A DNA stretch of 64,000 bases, taken from Lutispora sp. (lineage in GTDB: Bacteria; Bacillota; Clostridia; Lutisporales; Lutisporaceae). The position numbers and the translations under genes are program-made. Position 1 is the stretch's first letter. Each line of letters opens with the position of its first letter. The stretch lies in the NCBI GenBank assembly GCA_028709965.1, contig JAQUTA010000002.1:1-64000 (forward strand), read 5' to 3'. The notes under the pieces are model-generated. The model saw only the letters and a program-made list of their open reading frames with translations, did not search any database and was not told the origin of the DNA. Of the stretch, positions 34,236-43,531 are shown one piece after another.

Positions 34236-35072
34236 ATGAAAGTATATGCCCTCATAGGCCAAAGCGGCACCGGTAAAAGCTATAAGGCATTTATGGTTGC
34301 CAAGGATAAAAATGCTCAATATATTATTGATGATGGACTTTTAATCGGAGGCACAAGAGTAATTACCGGAAGCTCAGCGAAAAAGGAAGACACAAAGCTG
34401 GCTGCAGTCCGCAGAGCTTTATTCAGGGATAATAAACATAGGGAAGCAGTGAAGGCAACCATAAAGGAGCTCTCGCCGGATAGCATACTCGTATTGGGAA
34501 CCTCTATAAAAATGGTGGAGCAGATAACAGAGGCATTAGATATTCCTATGCCTTGCGAAATTGTTTATATAAATGATATATCCACAGATTCTGAGATTGA
34601 CACAGCTATAAAATCAAGGCGGGTTGATGGCAAGCATGTAATACCTGTGCCTACTGTGGAAGTAAAAAAAGACTTTTCAGGATATTTTATAGACTCTTTG
34701 AGGATATTCAGGAAGAAAGAAAAAGCCGGAGATATGACTGAGAAGACAATAATAAGACCTACTTTCAGCTATTTAGGCAAATATGAGATATCCAAGAATG
34801 CCTTATCTCAGTTAGTGGAGATTACAGCTCTTAAGGCAGAAGGGGTAAGGAAAATAACCAAGGTAAGAATAGATACTCGAACCGAAGGGGTAACAATTGA
34901 TATAGATGCAGCTCTCAGCCTGGTGAAAAGGCTTGATATTATAATGCAGGACATACAACAGATGGTGAGAGATAAGCTGGAATATACCACAGGTCTCAAT
35001 GTTATCGCTGTAAATGTGTGGACCGTAGGTCTGGTATTATTGGATAGAGATATATACATAGGAGAGACTTAA
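34236..35072 (+). CDS. P-loop NTPase fused to Asp23/Gls24-like domain
   Basis: 278 residues. N-terminal half (~1-165) starts with VYALIGQSGTGKSYKAFMVA (Walker A GQSGTGKS) and resembles a nucleoside-kinase-type P-loop fold. C-terminal ~110 residues (FSYLGKYEISKNALSQLVEI ... VWTVGLVLLDRD) match the Asp23/Gls24 alkaline-shock fold. Asp23 proteins associate with the inner face of the membrane in envelope stress. The combination suggests an ATP-using envelope-stress factor, but no function is established here. It lies directly after a repeat, upstream of ogg. Confidence 0.78.
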   Translation: MKVYALIGQSGTGKSYKAFMVAKDKNAQYIIDDGLLIGGTRVITGSSAKKEDTKLAAVRRALFRDNKHREAVKATIKELSPDSILVLGTSIKMVEQITEALDIPMPCEIVYINDISTDSEIDTAIKSRRVDGKHVIPVPTVEVKKDFSGYFIDSLRIFRKKEKAGDMTEKTIIRPTFSYLGKYEISKNALSQLVEITALKAEGVRKITKVRIDTRTEGVTIDIDAALSLVKRLDIIMQDIQQMVRDKLEYTTGLNVIAVNVWTVGLVLLDRDIYIGET

Positions 35073-35089
35073 ATAGGATGGTGAAGCAT

Positions 35090-35998
35090 ATGGAAGGCAA
35101 TCATATTAAAATTCAATCTGTAGAAAACGGACTAATACTGGAAAATGTCCATGATTTCAATGCCAAGCATATATTTGAATGCGGCCAATGCTTCCGATGG
35201 AAGCGGTCAGCCGATGGTAGCTATACTGGTGTTGCCTATGGCAAGGTCATAAATGTTAAGTCTGATGAAGAAAATAATTCAGTTCGACTTTTGAATACAA
35301 ACATTGAAGAATTCAACCAAATCTGGTTTGAATATTTTGATTTAGGCAGAGATTATGGCAAGATCAAGAAAAAACTTTCAGAAGATAGTGTTCTTAATAC
35401 AGCGATAAAATATGGTGAAGGCATAAGAATTTTAAAGCAGGACCCATGGGAGATGCTGATTTCTTATATTATGTCGGCAAATAACAGAATACCAATGATA
35501 GCTAGGAGCATAAGCTTGCTCTCAGAAATGTATGGACAACCCATTAATTATAAAGGTGAGACATTTTATGCTTTTCCCACCGCAGAAGAATTATCAAAGG
35601 CTCAGCTATGTGATATAGAAAAGTGCAAGGCTGGCTTTAGATGCAAATATATATTTAAGGCTATTGAAATGGTTCAAGATGGCACAATAGATTTGGATTA
35701 TATTAAGACTATAGATATTGAAAGCGCAAGGCAGGAGCTTATGAAAATACCTGGAGTTGGGATCAAGGTAGCAGATTGCATAATGCTTTTTTCTATGCAG
35801 AAATACGGTTCCTATCCTGTAGATGTGTGGATAAAAAGAGTGACAGAGCACTTTTATCTTCATGAAGATGTGCCAATGAAAGCCATTCATGTTTTTGCTA
35901 AAGACAAGTTTGGTGATATGGCAGGTTTTGCCCAGGAATATTTGTTTTATTATGCCAGAGAGATGAAAATAGGAAGTAGCAAGGGGGAAAACAAATGA
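35090..35998 (+). CDS. 8-oxoguanine DNA glycosylase (Ogg1-like, clostridial)
   Basis: 302 residues from ATG at 35090 preceded by AGGATGGTGA; an ATG at 35078 has its site too close. N-terminal OGG_N region (DFNAKHIFECGQCFRW) and an HhH-GPD domain with KIPGVGIKVADCIMLF (catalytic Lys in VGIK) and the conserved Asp in SYPVDVWIKR. It excises oxidised guanine and nicks the strand. The stop overlaps the DUF554 start (ATGA). Confidence 0.94.
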   Translation: MEGNHIKIQSVENGLILENVHDFNAKHIFECGQCFRWKRSADGSYTGVAYGKVINVKSDEENNSVRLLNTNIEEFNQIWFEYFDLGRDYGKIKKKLSEDSVLNTAIKYGEGIRILKQDPWEMLISYIMSANNRIPMIARSISLLSEMYGQPINYKGETFYAFPTAEELSKAQLCDIEKCKAGFRCKYIFKAIEMVQDGTIDLDYIKTIDIESARQELMKIPGVGIKVADCIMLFSMQKYGSYPVDVWIKRVTEHFYLHEDVPMKAIHVFAKDKFGDMAGFAQEYLFYYAREMKIGSSKGENK

Positions 35999-36675
35999 TA
36001 TTATTAGGTGCAGCAGCAAATGCTGCAGCGGTCTTTGCAGGTGGAATTATAGGTATGTTTATGAAAAAGGGTCTGCCAAAGAGATTTGGAGATTCCATAA
36101 TGCACGCTCTTGCTCTATTTACTTTTGGCTTAGGCGTGGTATTTTTTATGAAATCTCAAGAGCTTATGGTACTAATAATGAGTTTGGTGTTAGGTACTCT
36201 CATTGGAGAACTGATAGACATAGAAAAAAGATTAGAAGGTTTGGGCGGCTCACTACAATCCAAATTAAAAGGAGTGGGAGGAAACTTTTCCGAAGGCTTT
36301 GTCACTTCAAGCCTCTTGTTTTGTGTAGGCTCTATGGCTATAATGGGTTCTTTGCAAAGCGGATTGTCGGGAAACCACGAAGTATTGTATGCAAAAGCTG
36401 CAATAGACGTGGTAGCTTCATTGATATTTGCCTCTGCCATGGGTTTTGGAGTTGCAATGTCAGCCATACCCGTTTTGATTTATGAGGGTGGCCTAAGCTT
36501 GGCGGCCTCAGCTGTAGCACCTTATCTTAGCACTGCAGTAGTGGATGAAATGACTGCAGTAGGCGGAGTACTGCTCATGGGACTAGCCTTTTCCATATTG
36601 GAAATCAAGAAAATAAGAGTAGGCAATATGCTTCCCGGAATATTCTTGCCCATGATTATAATGTTGGTTAAATAA
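35995..36675 (+). CDS. DUF554 family membrane protein
   Basis: 226 residues, about seven hydrophobic helices: LLGAAANAAAVFAGGIIGMF, LGTLIGELIDIEKRLEGLGG, LFCVGSMAIMGSLQSGLSG, and Ala/Gly-rich C-terminal helices. The family is widespread in Firmicutes, possibly a transporter, with no assigned substrate. It is translationally coupled to the glycosylase gene. Confidence 0.93.
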   Translation: MILLGAAANAAAVFAGGIIGMFMKKGLPKRFGDSIMHALALFTFGLGVVFFMKSQELMVLIMSLVLGTLIGELIDIEKRLEGLGGSLQSKLKGVGGNFSEGFVTSSLLFCVGSMAIMGSLQSGLSGNHEVLYAKAAIDVVASLIFASAMGFGVAMSAIPVLIYEGGLSLAASAVAPYLSTAVVDEMTAVGGVLLMGLAFSILEIKKIRVGNMLPGIFLPMIIMLVK

Positions 36676-36918
36676 TTATTGACCAATTGAGGCAATTGAG
36701 GGGAAGGAGAATACAAAAAGTAAGATTGCTTTTTTGGCAAAATAATAAATAAATACGATATAAATTTGTGGCATAAACGTCTCCATAATCTATAGGTCGG
36801 AGTGCCAAAAATCTTTTTACTCGTCGGAGCTGATTATTTCATATAAGCATGATATAATGATAAACCAAATAGAAATTTTTAGATACTTTATAATTTTTTA
36901 AAAGAAAGGGTGTTATTT

Positions 36919-37716
36919 GTGGCTCAGAACAATATTAGCACAGTTCAATCCTTAGATAGAGCAATTTTGCTATTAGAAGAACTTGCATTATACCAGGATG
37001 GCTGTGGTGTAACTCATTTATCTAACTTAACTGGACTTCATAAAAGCACTGTTCATAGGATTTTAAATTCACTTATGGTTAAAGGCTATATCGAAAAAAA
37101 TGGAGAGACAGATAAATATTACTTAGGGATAAAGCTTCTTTACTTGAGCAGTGCAATATTAGACCATATGGATATTAGAAAAGTGGCAAAGCCTTTATTA
37201 GAAGATCTATGCTGCAGATCAGGAGAAGTAGTTCATTTATCAGTTTTAGGTAACGGTGAGGCAATTTATATTGATAAAGTAGAAAATCCAAATAAGAACA
37301 TCAGAATGAATTCACAAATTGGTAAAGGTTCCCCTCTTCATTGTTCAGGAGTAGGGAAAACCCTTTTAGCTTGGAAACCGGTTGAAGATGTAGAAGCCAT
37401 TTTGGGCAAGTATGGCATGAAAGCTTTTACCAAAAATACCATAACAGATATTGAAGTAATGAAAGAACATTTAAAGCAGATAAGAGAAATGGGTTGTGCT
37501 TTTGACGAGATAGAACATGAAGAGGGTATTAGATGTGTAGCAGCCCCTATATTTGATATTAGAGGACAGGTTATTGCTTCCATAAGCGTATCAGGAACTA
37601 TTATGCACGTTACTAAAGAAAGAATGCCACAACTCGCAAAAGAAGTTATAGAAACTGCAAATGAAATTTCTTACCGCTTGGGCTATATAAAAGATTATAA
37701 AAAAGAAGGATTTTAA
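36919..37716 (+). CDS. IclR-family regulator of the kdg genes
   Basis: 265 residues from GTG at 36919, eight bases after AAAGGG; a GTG at 36910 is too close to that site. N-terminal winged HTH (GVTHLSNLTGLHKSTVHRIL) and IclR effector domain (~85-255; IGKGSPLHCSGVGKTLLAW, EHEEGIRCVAAPIFDIRGQV). Upstream of KDPG aldolase and KDG kinase it is most like KdgR, responding to 2-keto-3-deoxygluconate. Three 17-bp palindromes at 37757, 37891 and 39787 are its likely operators. A TATAAT at 36853 may be its own -10. Confidence 0.93.
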   Translation: MAQNNISTVQSLDRAILLLEELALYQDGCGVTHLSNLTGLHKSTVHRILNSLMVKGYIEKNGETDKYYLGIKLLYLSSAILDHMDIRKVAKPLLEDLCCRSGEVVHLSVLGNGEAIYIDKVENPNKNIRMNSQIGKGSPLHCSGVGKTLLAWKPVEDVEAILGKYGMKAFTKNTITDIEVMKEHLKQIREMGCAFDEIEHEEGIRCVAAPIFDIRGQVIASISVSGTIMHVTKERMPQLAKEVIETANEISYRLGYIKDYKKEGF

Positions 37717-37756
37717 ATAATTAAGTAGAAGTATATATAGAATAAATCAATACATT

Positions 37757-37773
37757 GTTTCATATTATAAAAC
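37757..37773. promoter_or_regulatory. Putative IclR operator 1
   Basis: GTTTCATATTATAAAAC, pattern GTTTY-N7-RAAAC, extended to CATTGTTT/AAACAATG (37753-37777). It lies just after the regulator gene. Confidence 0.6.
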
Positions 37774-37890
37774 AATGCGTTAGTAACATTCTTTATATGC
37801 TTATCATTGAATATAGATTAAGTCTGCTTTGAGTCGAGGTTGGGTTTATTTTAGTTGAATTAATTTTTTTTAAGGTCATAATAAAACAAT

Positions 37891-37907
37891 GTTTCATTAT
37901 GCGAAAC
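37891..37907. promoter_or_regulatory. Putative IclR operator 2
   Basis: GTTTCATTATGCGAAAC, perfect GTTTC-N7-GAAAC, extending to ATGTTTC/GAAACAT. It sits 40 bases before the aldolase start, where it would cover the promoter. Confidence 0.7.
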
Positions 37908-37946
37908 ATACCTTATGTATAAAATCTTTCAAGGGAGGTTATAAAA

Positions 37947-38597
37947 ATGAAAAGACTTGAAATTATAAAGAAAATAGTAGATACAGGCATTGTTGCAGTG
38001 GTGCGTACAGAATCTAAGGAACAGGGTATAAAAATTGTTGAAGCTATAAAAAAAGGTGGAATCAATATTATCGAAATAACAATGACAGTTCCGGAAGCTT
38101 TAAACATAATAAATGAAATATCCAAGACGTATAAAGATGATGATGTAATCATTGGAGCAGGTACAGTTTTAGATCCGGAAACTGCAAGAGCATGCATGTT
38201 AGCCGGAGCTCAATATATAATTAGCCCTAATTTGAATGTAGATACTCTAAAAATATGTAATCGTTATAGAGTACCATCATTCCCCGGTGTTATGACTGTT
38301 AAAGAAGCTATAGAAGCAATGGAATATGGTGCTGAAATATTAAAACTCTTCCCGGGGAGTGCTTTTAAGCCTTCAATAATTAAGGCATTTAAAGGTCCTT
38401 TACCATATGCCAATTTCATGCCTACGGGAGGGGTAGATATAAGTAATATAAAGGATTGGTTTGAAGCAGGTGCAGTAGCAGTTGCTACCGGTAGCAACCT
38501 AACAAAGGGTGCAAAATCAGGAGATTATGAAATGGTGACAAAGACTGCTAAAGAATTGGTAGAAGAAGTAGCTAAATTTAAAAAGAGCAGGAGGTAA
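37947..38597 (+). CDS. eda: 2-keto-3-deoxy-6-phosphogluconate (KDPG/KHG) aldolase
   Basis: 216 residues, GGGAGG site. Class I aldolase: VAVVRTESKEQGIKIVEAIK, catalytic Glu in NIIEITMTVPEAL, GAGTVLDPETARACMLAGAQ, and the Schiff-base Lys in EILKLFPGSAF; phosphate-binding FMPTGGVD and GSNLTKGAK. It splits KDPG to pyruvate and glyceraldehyde-3-phosphate. Four bases separate it from kdgK. Confidence 0.95.
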   Translation: MKRLEIIKKIVDTGIVAVVRTESKEQGIKIVEAIKKGGINIIEITMTVPEALNIINEISKTYKDDDVIIGAGTVLDPETARACMLAGAQYIISPNLNVDTLKICNRYRVPSFPGVMTVKEAIEAMEYGAEILKLFPGSAFKPSIIKAFKGPLPYANFMPTGGVDISNIKDWFEAGAVAVATGSNLTKGAKSGDYEMVTKTAKELVEEVAKFKKSRR

Positions 38598-38601
38598 CTT
38601 A

Positions 38602-39624
38602 ATGAAAAAATTTGTGGCTTTTGGGGAAGTGATGCTTAGATTATCACCCATTGGTTATGAGAGGTTTGTCCAAGCAAAGCAGTTTAATGTTTTTTTTGCC
38701 GGGGGTGAAGCAAATGTGGCAGCATCTTTAGCAAACTTTGGGTTAGATAGTTATTACGTAACAAAGCTTCCTGCCCATGAAATAGGGCAAGCTGCTATTA
38801 ATGAAATGAGACGTTTTGGAATAAAAACAGATTTTGTGGTTAGAGGTGGAAATAGAATAGGTGTGTATTTTTGTGAAAAGGGAGCATCACAAAGGCCTTC
38901 AAAAGTTATATATGATAGAGGAGCATCATCCATTGCAGAAGCCAAAAGAGATGACTTTGATTGGAAAAGCATATTAAATGGAGCAAAGTGGTTTCATTTC
39001 ACCGGAATAACACCAGCATTATCAGATAACTGTATTGATATTACATTAGATGCTTTAAAAGTTGCAAAAGAATCAGGAGTAGCTATTAGCGTAGATCTAA
39101 ACTATAGAAATAAATTGTGGTCAACAAAAAAAGCAAATGAAGTCATGACTGAGCTTGTTAAGTACTGTGATGTATTGATTGCAAATGAAGAAGATGCAGA
39201 AAAAGTATTCGATATAAAAGCCGGAAAGACTGATGTTAAAGAAGGTAAATTGTGTGATGAAGGATATAAAGAAGTAGCAAAAGAGTTGCATAATAGGTTC
39301 GGCTTAAAAATTGTTGCTTTTACTTTGAGAGAAAGCCATTCCGCATCTTATAATGGTTGGTCCGGAATGCTATATGACGGGAAACAATACTATAAATCGA
39401 AAAAATACGACATAAACATAATTGACCGCGTTGGTGGTGGCGATTCTTTCTGTGGTGGACTTATATATGGACTTTCTTCAGGTATGGATAATCAATCAGC
39501 ATTAGAGTTTGCAACAGCTGCCTCTTGCTTGAAACATAGCATTGAAGGCGACTTTAACATGATGTCTATTGATGAAGTCCAAAACCTTATGAAAGGTGAT
39601 GCATCCGGCAGGGTTCAACGATGA
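38602..39624 (+). CDS. kdgK: 2-keto-3-deoxygluconate kinase, PfkB family
   Basis: 340 residues. PfkB fold: FGEVMLRLSPIGYERFVQAK, FFAGGEANVAASLANFGLDS, VIYDRGASSIAE, SVDLNYRNKLW, and the anion hole/catalytic base DRVGGGDSFCGGLIYGLSSG. It phosphorylates KDG to KDPG for the aldolase upstream. RBS GGAGG lies in the aldolase end (AGCAGGAGGTAAC). About 340 residues is slightly long for KdgK, as in many Firmicutes. Confidence 0.93.
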   Translation: MKKFVAFGEVMLRLSPIGYERFVQAKQFNVFFAGGEANVAASLANFGLDSYYVTKLPAHEIGQAAINEMRRFGIKTDFVVRGGNRIGVYFCEKGASQRPSKVIYDRGASSIAEAKRDDFDWKSILNGAKWFHFTGITPALSDNCIDITLDALKVAKESGVAISVDLNYRNKLWSTKKANEVMTELVKYCDVLIANEEDAEKVFDIKAGKTDVKEGKLCDEGYKEVAKELHNRFGLKIVAFTLRESHSASYNGWSGMLYDGKQYYKSKKYDINIIDRVGGGDSFCGGLIYGLSSGMDNQSALEFATAASCLKHSIEGDFNMMSIDEVQNLMKGDASGRVQR

Positions 39625-40043
39625 TACATTAATGATATGTTGGAGAAGATATATTATTAATGTTGCTCTACTTCACTTGCAAAGCGTATAGACTATGGTT
39701 ATTAAATAAGCAATTTTGGCAGTTAAAGAAAGAAGGTATTTTAAAAAAAATGTCGAATTAATTGAATGAGACTAATATAAAACGCTGTTTTAAGATATGA
39801 AACAACCAAGATATAAACTTCAGGAGGTATAGAAAAAGTAAATAGATAGAATCTTTTTTTGAATGAGTGAAAAACAGTTATTGCATTAGTTGTTGCAAAA
39901 ATTACATAGGTCAATGCTTAAATGTTTAGCACTTATGAATTAGATATGAGGAGAATACTTTGTAAATTGTTTTAAGTTAAATACAGAGTCCTTAATTTTC
40001 ATTTAAGTTTACAAATCGTTGATTAAGAAAGGAGATATTAAAA
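39625..40043. other. Intergenic leader with a third IclR-type site
   Basis: About 420 AT-rich bases without an open gene. It holds one TGTCGAA word (39751, Spo0A-box-like), the 17-bp site at 39787, and two ribosome-site-like AGGAGG words (near 39822 and 39946) not followed by sustained frames. Nothing else is recognised. Confidence 0.5.
39787..39803. promoter_or_regulatory. Putative IclR operator 3
   Basis: GTTTTAAGATATGAAAC, same GTTTY-N7-RAAAC geometry as the two sites by the aldolase. Upstream of the transporter genes, it would bring import under the same regulator. Confidence 0.55.
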
Positions 40044-40895
40044 ATGAAAAGAAAACTTACTTTGATTATGGTGGTTGTTTTAGTAATTGGCCTGATAATG
40101 GTGGGGTGCAGCAGCCTTGGTAGCAAGGCAGCAAACTCAGGAACTGAGAATTCTGACAATGGAAATAAGCTGCCACTTTCAGGAAGACATTTTGTAATTG
40201 GTGTGAATGCAGAATGTGCGCCATATGAAAGCATTGATGCAAAGGGTAATTTTGTAGGATTTGATATAGATTTTGCGGATGCCCTTTCTAAGAAATTAGG
40301 ATTTACACATGAATGGAAGGACATGGAGTTTTTTGGGCTAATTGGTGAAGTTCAGGGAAAAAAAATAGATATGGTAATATCATGTCTTTCCGGAACTGAA
40401 GAGCGAAAAAAGAAGGTAGACTTTTCAACAGGATACAATTATAGTATCTCATGTATCATTTCTAAACCGGGCAGTGGAATTGAAACAGTAGATGATTTAA
40501 AGGGAAAGAAGGTTGGTGCAGCAGCAGGTAGCAATTTTGAAGCATTAATCAAGGCAGTTCCGGGAACTAAATTAATAAGTTATGATAGCACTGTACCCGC
40601 GGTTTCAATTGTGGGAACTCCGGAACTTGATGCTCTTATAGAATTATCTACATTTGGTGAGCACTATGCAGCACCTGCAGGGCTGGAAGCACATGTTATA
40701 CCCAAGACCATTGCTGAAGAGCTTGCAGGGGAAAGACCTTTAGCAATTGCATTTCCGAAGGGTAGCGATTTGGTTCCAATCTTTGACCAAGCTATAGCCG
40801 AACTTGAAGAAGAAGGAGTTATGAATGAAATCTGTGCAAAGTGGCTTGGGCAGGATTATGTTGATAAGCTTCCAATATTTTATGAAAAAGAATAG
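40044..40895 (+). CDS. Polar-amino-acid-type ABC substrate-binding lipoprotein
   Basis: 283 residues. Lipoprotein signal (KRKLTLIMVVVLVIGLIMVG then Cys-Ser-Ser). Family 3 solute-binding fold: FVIGVNAECAPYESIDAKGN, VGFDIDFADALSKKLG, DMVISCLSGTEERKKKVDFS, and GKKVGAAAGSNFEAL. It captures a ligand outside the cell for the permease at 41973 and ATPase at 44547. The system is split by an SDR and two deacetylase genes, so its ligand is probably their substrate, not a plain amino acid (inference). Confidence 0.93.
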   Translation: MKRKLTLIMVVVLVIGLIMVGCSSLGSKAANSGTENSDNGNKLPLSGRHFVIGVNAECAPYESIDAKGNFVGFDIDFADALSKKLGFTHEWKDMEFFGLIGEVQGKKIDMVISCLSGTEERKKKVDFSTGYNYSISCIISKPGSGIETVDDLKGKKVGAAAGSNFEALIKAVPGTKLISYDSTVPAVSIVGTPELDALIELSTFGEHYAAPAGLEAHVIPKTIAEELAGERPLAIAFPKGSDLVPIFDQAIAELEEEGVMNEICAKWLGQDYVDKLPIFYEKE

Positions 40896-41085
40896 TCTAG
40901 TTTAGATATCTTTAAAATAAATATTAATATTTTGTGCTTTACAGATAAAATAACGATATGAACATATTTAAGTGTCAAATTAAAGTTAACAGTCTTATAC
41001 GAACTGAAAGAGCTTTTTTAAGGTTGGACATCAGTTAGAATTAGTATTTTTAAGCAAATAAATTAAGGAATTTGAAGGTGATATT

Positions 41086-41850
41086 TTGAATACAAATGTG
41101 AGTAAAAAAATTTATGATTTTTTTTCACTCCATGAGAAAGTAGCTATTGTTACAGGGTCTGGTAATGGTATCGGTAAAGCAACAGCCAAGATGATGGCTG
41201 AATTAGGTGCAAAAGTGATGGTCTGCGACATAGAAGAAGATAGTGTAAAAAAGACAGTAGAAGAAATTACTGCTTCAGGTGGTGTTGCAATCGGTATGTA
41301 CTGTGATATTACAGATGTTTCAACGATTAAAAAAACAGTAGATAAGTGCGTTGATGAATTCGGTACGGTAGATATACTCGTAAACAATGCCGGAACGCCA
41401 GGTCGCTCCGGTGAAATTGGTGTGGTTGACCGAGAAGAATTGGAGCGTGTATTAAATGTAAATGTAACAGGTGTTTTTAACTTCATCAACGCAGTTGTAC
41501 CTATTATGCGTGCGAAAAAATATGGCAAGATTGTTACCGTCAGCTCCGGAGCTGGTGTCATTGGAACCGGTACTTTTCAATATGCTGCATCGAAGGCCGC
41601 TGTTATCGGTATGAGCAAAGGATTAGCGAGACAACTTGGCCGTGAGGGTATAAATGTCAACGTTGTTGCACCTGGTGTAACTCGAACCCGAATGGCTGAT
41701 GATTGGGAGTTTGAAGAAGTTTTGGAGAGGTTCTATTTGGTAGCCGAGCCTGAAGATATGGCTGCAGCAATTACATTCCTATCTTCTGATTGTTCCAGGT
41801 ATTTTTCCGGACAGGTTATCTCACCTAACGGTGGCGATTATATGTTTTAA
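41086..41850 (+). CDS. Short-chain dehydrogenase/reductase 1
   Basis: 254 residues from TTG (AAGGTGAT five bases upstream). Classical SDR: TGSGNGIGKATAKMMAELGA, NNAGTPG, Ser in VSSGAGVIG, Tyr-x3-Lys in YAASKAAVIG. NAD(P)-dependent alcohol/ketone conversion, probably on a hydroxy or keto sugar acid in this pathway. It resembles the second SDR at 54687 in design but not in close sequence. Confidence 0.92.
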   Translation: MNTNVSKKIYDFFSLHEKVAIVTGSGNGIGKATAKMMAELGAKVMVCDIEEDSVKKTVEEITASGGVAIGMYCDITDVSTIKKTVDKCVDEFGTVDILVNNAGTPGRSGEIGVVDREELERVLNVNVTGVFNFINAVVPIMRAKKYGKIVTVSSGAGVIGTGTFQYAASKAAVIGMSKGLARQLGREGINVNVVAPGVTRTRMADDWEFEEVLERFYLVAEPEDMAAAITFLSSDCSRYFSGQVISPNGGDYMF

Positions 41851-41972
41851 GAAATGCCCCAGAATAGACTTGGTGTTGTGACTTATAATAAAAATATAAT
41901 AGGTTTAGTATTGTGTGGGAACCAAAGCTATAGTGTGATAGAAAACATTTATTAAGATAGGAGAATTAGTAA

Positions 41973-42644
41973 ATGATTGAAAATTTTATTACTATTTCTA
42001 ATTATGCAGGACGCTATTTACATGGTATCGGCATTACTCTCTATATGACGGTGATGTGTGTGGCAGGTGGGTTTCTACTATCAATTCCACTGGCTCTTAT
42101 GAAAATATCTAAAATAAAGGCACTCAAACTAATAGGGTATATATACACAGATATTTTTCGCAGTGTTCCGGCTTTAGTTATTCTCTACCTTTCATATTTT
42201 GCGATACCTTCTGTTTTGAAAGTAACCATTAGTGCATCATTTGCTGCTTTTATTACATTATCAATGGTTTCAGCCGCGTATACTTCGGAGGCCCTTCGTG
42301 GTGGTGTAGAGGCAATCGATGTAGGACAAAAAGAAGCTGCAAAGGCGTTAGGTGTATCATATAACCGTACTATGTTTGATATTGTTTTGCCGCAGTCTTT
42401 GCGTGCTATTCTTCCTTCCTTAGTTAATGAGACAGTTGGTAATCTAAAAAGTACTTCACTTATATCTATCATTGGTGTTACTGATTTGATGCGTGTATCC
42501 AGACAAGTGATGGCAGACACATACATAATGTTTGAACCACTAGTTGTTGCTGCAATTGTATATTATATATTAGTTAAGATTCTTTCCTATTTTGCTCAAA
42601 AGCTTGAGCAAAATCTTGGTAGAAGTGCGAGAAAACTTACTTGA
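41973..42644 (+). CDS. Polar-amino-acid-type ABC permease
   Basis: 223 residues with five hydrophobic helices: YLHGIGITLYMTVMCVAGGF, FRSVPALVILYLSYFAIP, and the EAA loop AYTSEALRGGVEAIDVGQKE, AAKALGVSYNRTMFDIVLPQ. HisM/GlnP type; a single permease gene implies a homodimer. It works with the binding protein at 40044 and the ATPase at 44547. Confidence 0.95.
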   Translation: MIENFITISNYAGRYLHGIGITLYMTVMCVAGGFLLSIPLALMKISKIKALKLIGYIYTDIFRSVPALVILYLSYFAIPSVLKVTISASFAAFITLSMVSAAYTSEALRGGVEAIDVGQKEAAKALGVSYNRTMFDIVLPQSLRAILPSLVNETVGNLKSTSLISIIGVTDLMRVSRQVMADTYIMFEPLVVAAIVYYILVKILSYFAQKLEQNLGRSARKLT

Positions 42645-42670
42645 TTTAAACTGATACGAGGAGGTTAAAT

Positions 42671-43531
42671 ATGAATAAGTCAATCTGGCCGAATGGTGCA
42701 AAGTGTGCCTTTTCTTTCGGGTGGGATTTGGATGGTGATACAATTTGGCGTAATAAGGTTATTAAAATACCAAATGGTGAAAACTTTATAAGAAGTAAAT
42801 CAATTGGATTATATGGCATCATGAAGGGTGCCCATCGTATACTTGATATTATGGAAAAGTACAACCTGAAAAGCACATGGTTTGTTCCGGCAGAAAACGT
42901 AGAAAGATACCCTGAATTGATAAAAGATATCCTGTCCTGTGGCCATGAAATAGCTAATCATGGTCTTGACCATGACGATTTTTATGGAAACACAATAGAA
43001 GAGCAATTAGATAATATTCGTCGCAGCCAGGATATATTCCGACGTATAGTAGGCAAACCGGCTGTAGGATTTAGACCAACAGGTCCTTTGCTTTCAGAAG
43101 TGGAACAGATTCTTTTTGAAAATAGCAACACGTTATATTACAGCCGTGGTATGGCAGAAGAGAAGATTAGTTTTCATGAAGTCAATGGTAAAAGAACCTC
43201 GGCAGTGAGATTACCCTGTCGTCAGGAGCTGGATGAATACATACAGATGGTATATGGTTCATATCCGCAGGTCCTTGTTGGTCAGCCACGTATTGCACCC
43301 TATGAGGATGTATTAAGTAATTTTATTCGGGAATTCGAAGGGGCAATACGGTTCGGAAGTGCAATAACATCAGCTTTTCACCCCCAAGTATCAGGTACTC
43401 CCGGAAAGGCCGAAATTATAGAAAAGCTATGTGAATATATTACTACAAACCCGGATATATGGTGTACCACGTGTGAGGAGATAGCAAGACATTGGAAAGA
43501 AAATATGGAGGGGGTAAGTCATGTTTGTTAG
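42671..43531 (+). CDS. Polysaccharide-deacetylase-fold amidohydrolase 1
   Basis: 286 residues, no signal peptide, hence cytoplasmic. NodB-homology fold of the PuuE/HpPgdA-like branch: CAFSFGWDLDGDTIW (Asp motif), HEIANHGLDHDDFYGN (HxxxH), GFRPTGPLLSEVEQIL (Arg motif) and a C-terminal FHPQVSGTPGKAEI. Such enzymes remove acyl or cleave cyclic amide groups on small molecules. It overlaps the second deacetylase gene by 11 bases; the pair may form hetero-oligomers. Confidence 0.9.
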   Translation: MNKSIWPNGAKCAFSFGWDLDGDTIWRNKVIKIPNGENFIRSKSIGLYGIMKGAHRILDIMEKYNLKSTWFVPAENVERYPELIKDILSCGHEIANHGLDHDDFYGNTIEEQLDNIRRSQDIFRRIVGKPAVGFRPTGPLLSEVEQILFENSNTLYYSRGMAEEKISFHEVNGKRTSAVRLPCRQELDEYIQMVYGSYPQVLVGQPRIAPYEDVLSNFIREFEGAIRFGSAITSAFHPQVSGTPGKAEIIEKLCEYITTNPDIWCTTCEEIARHWKENMEGVSHVC

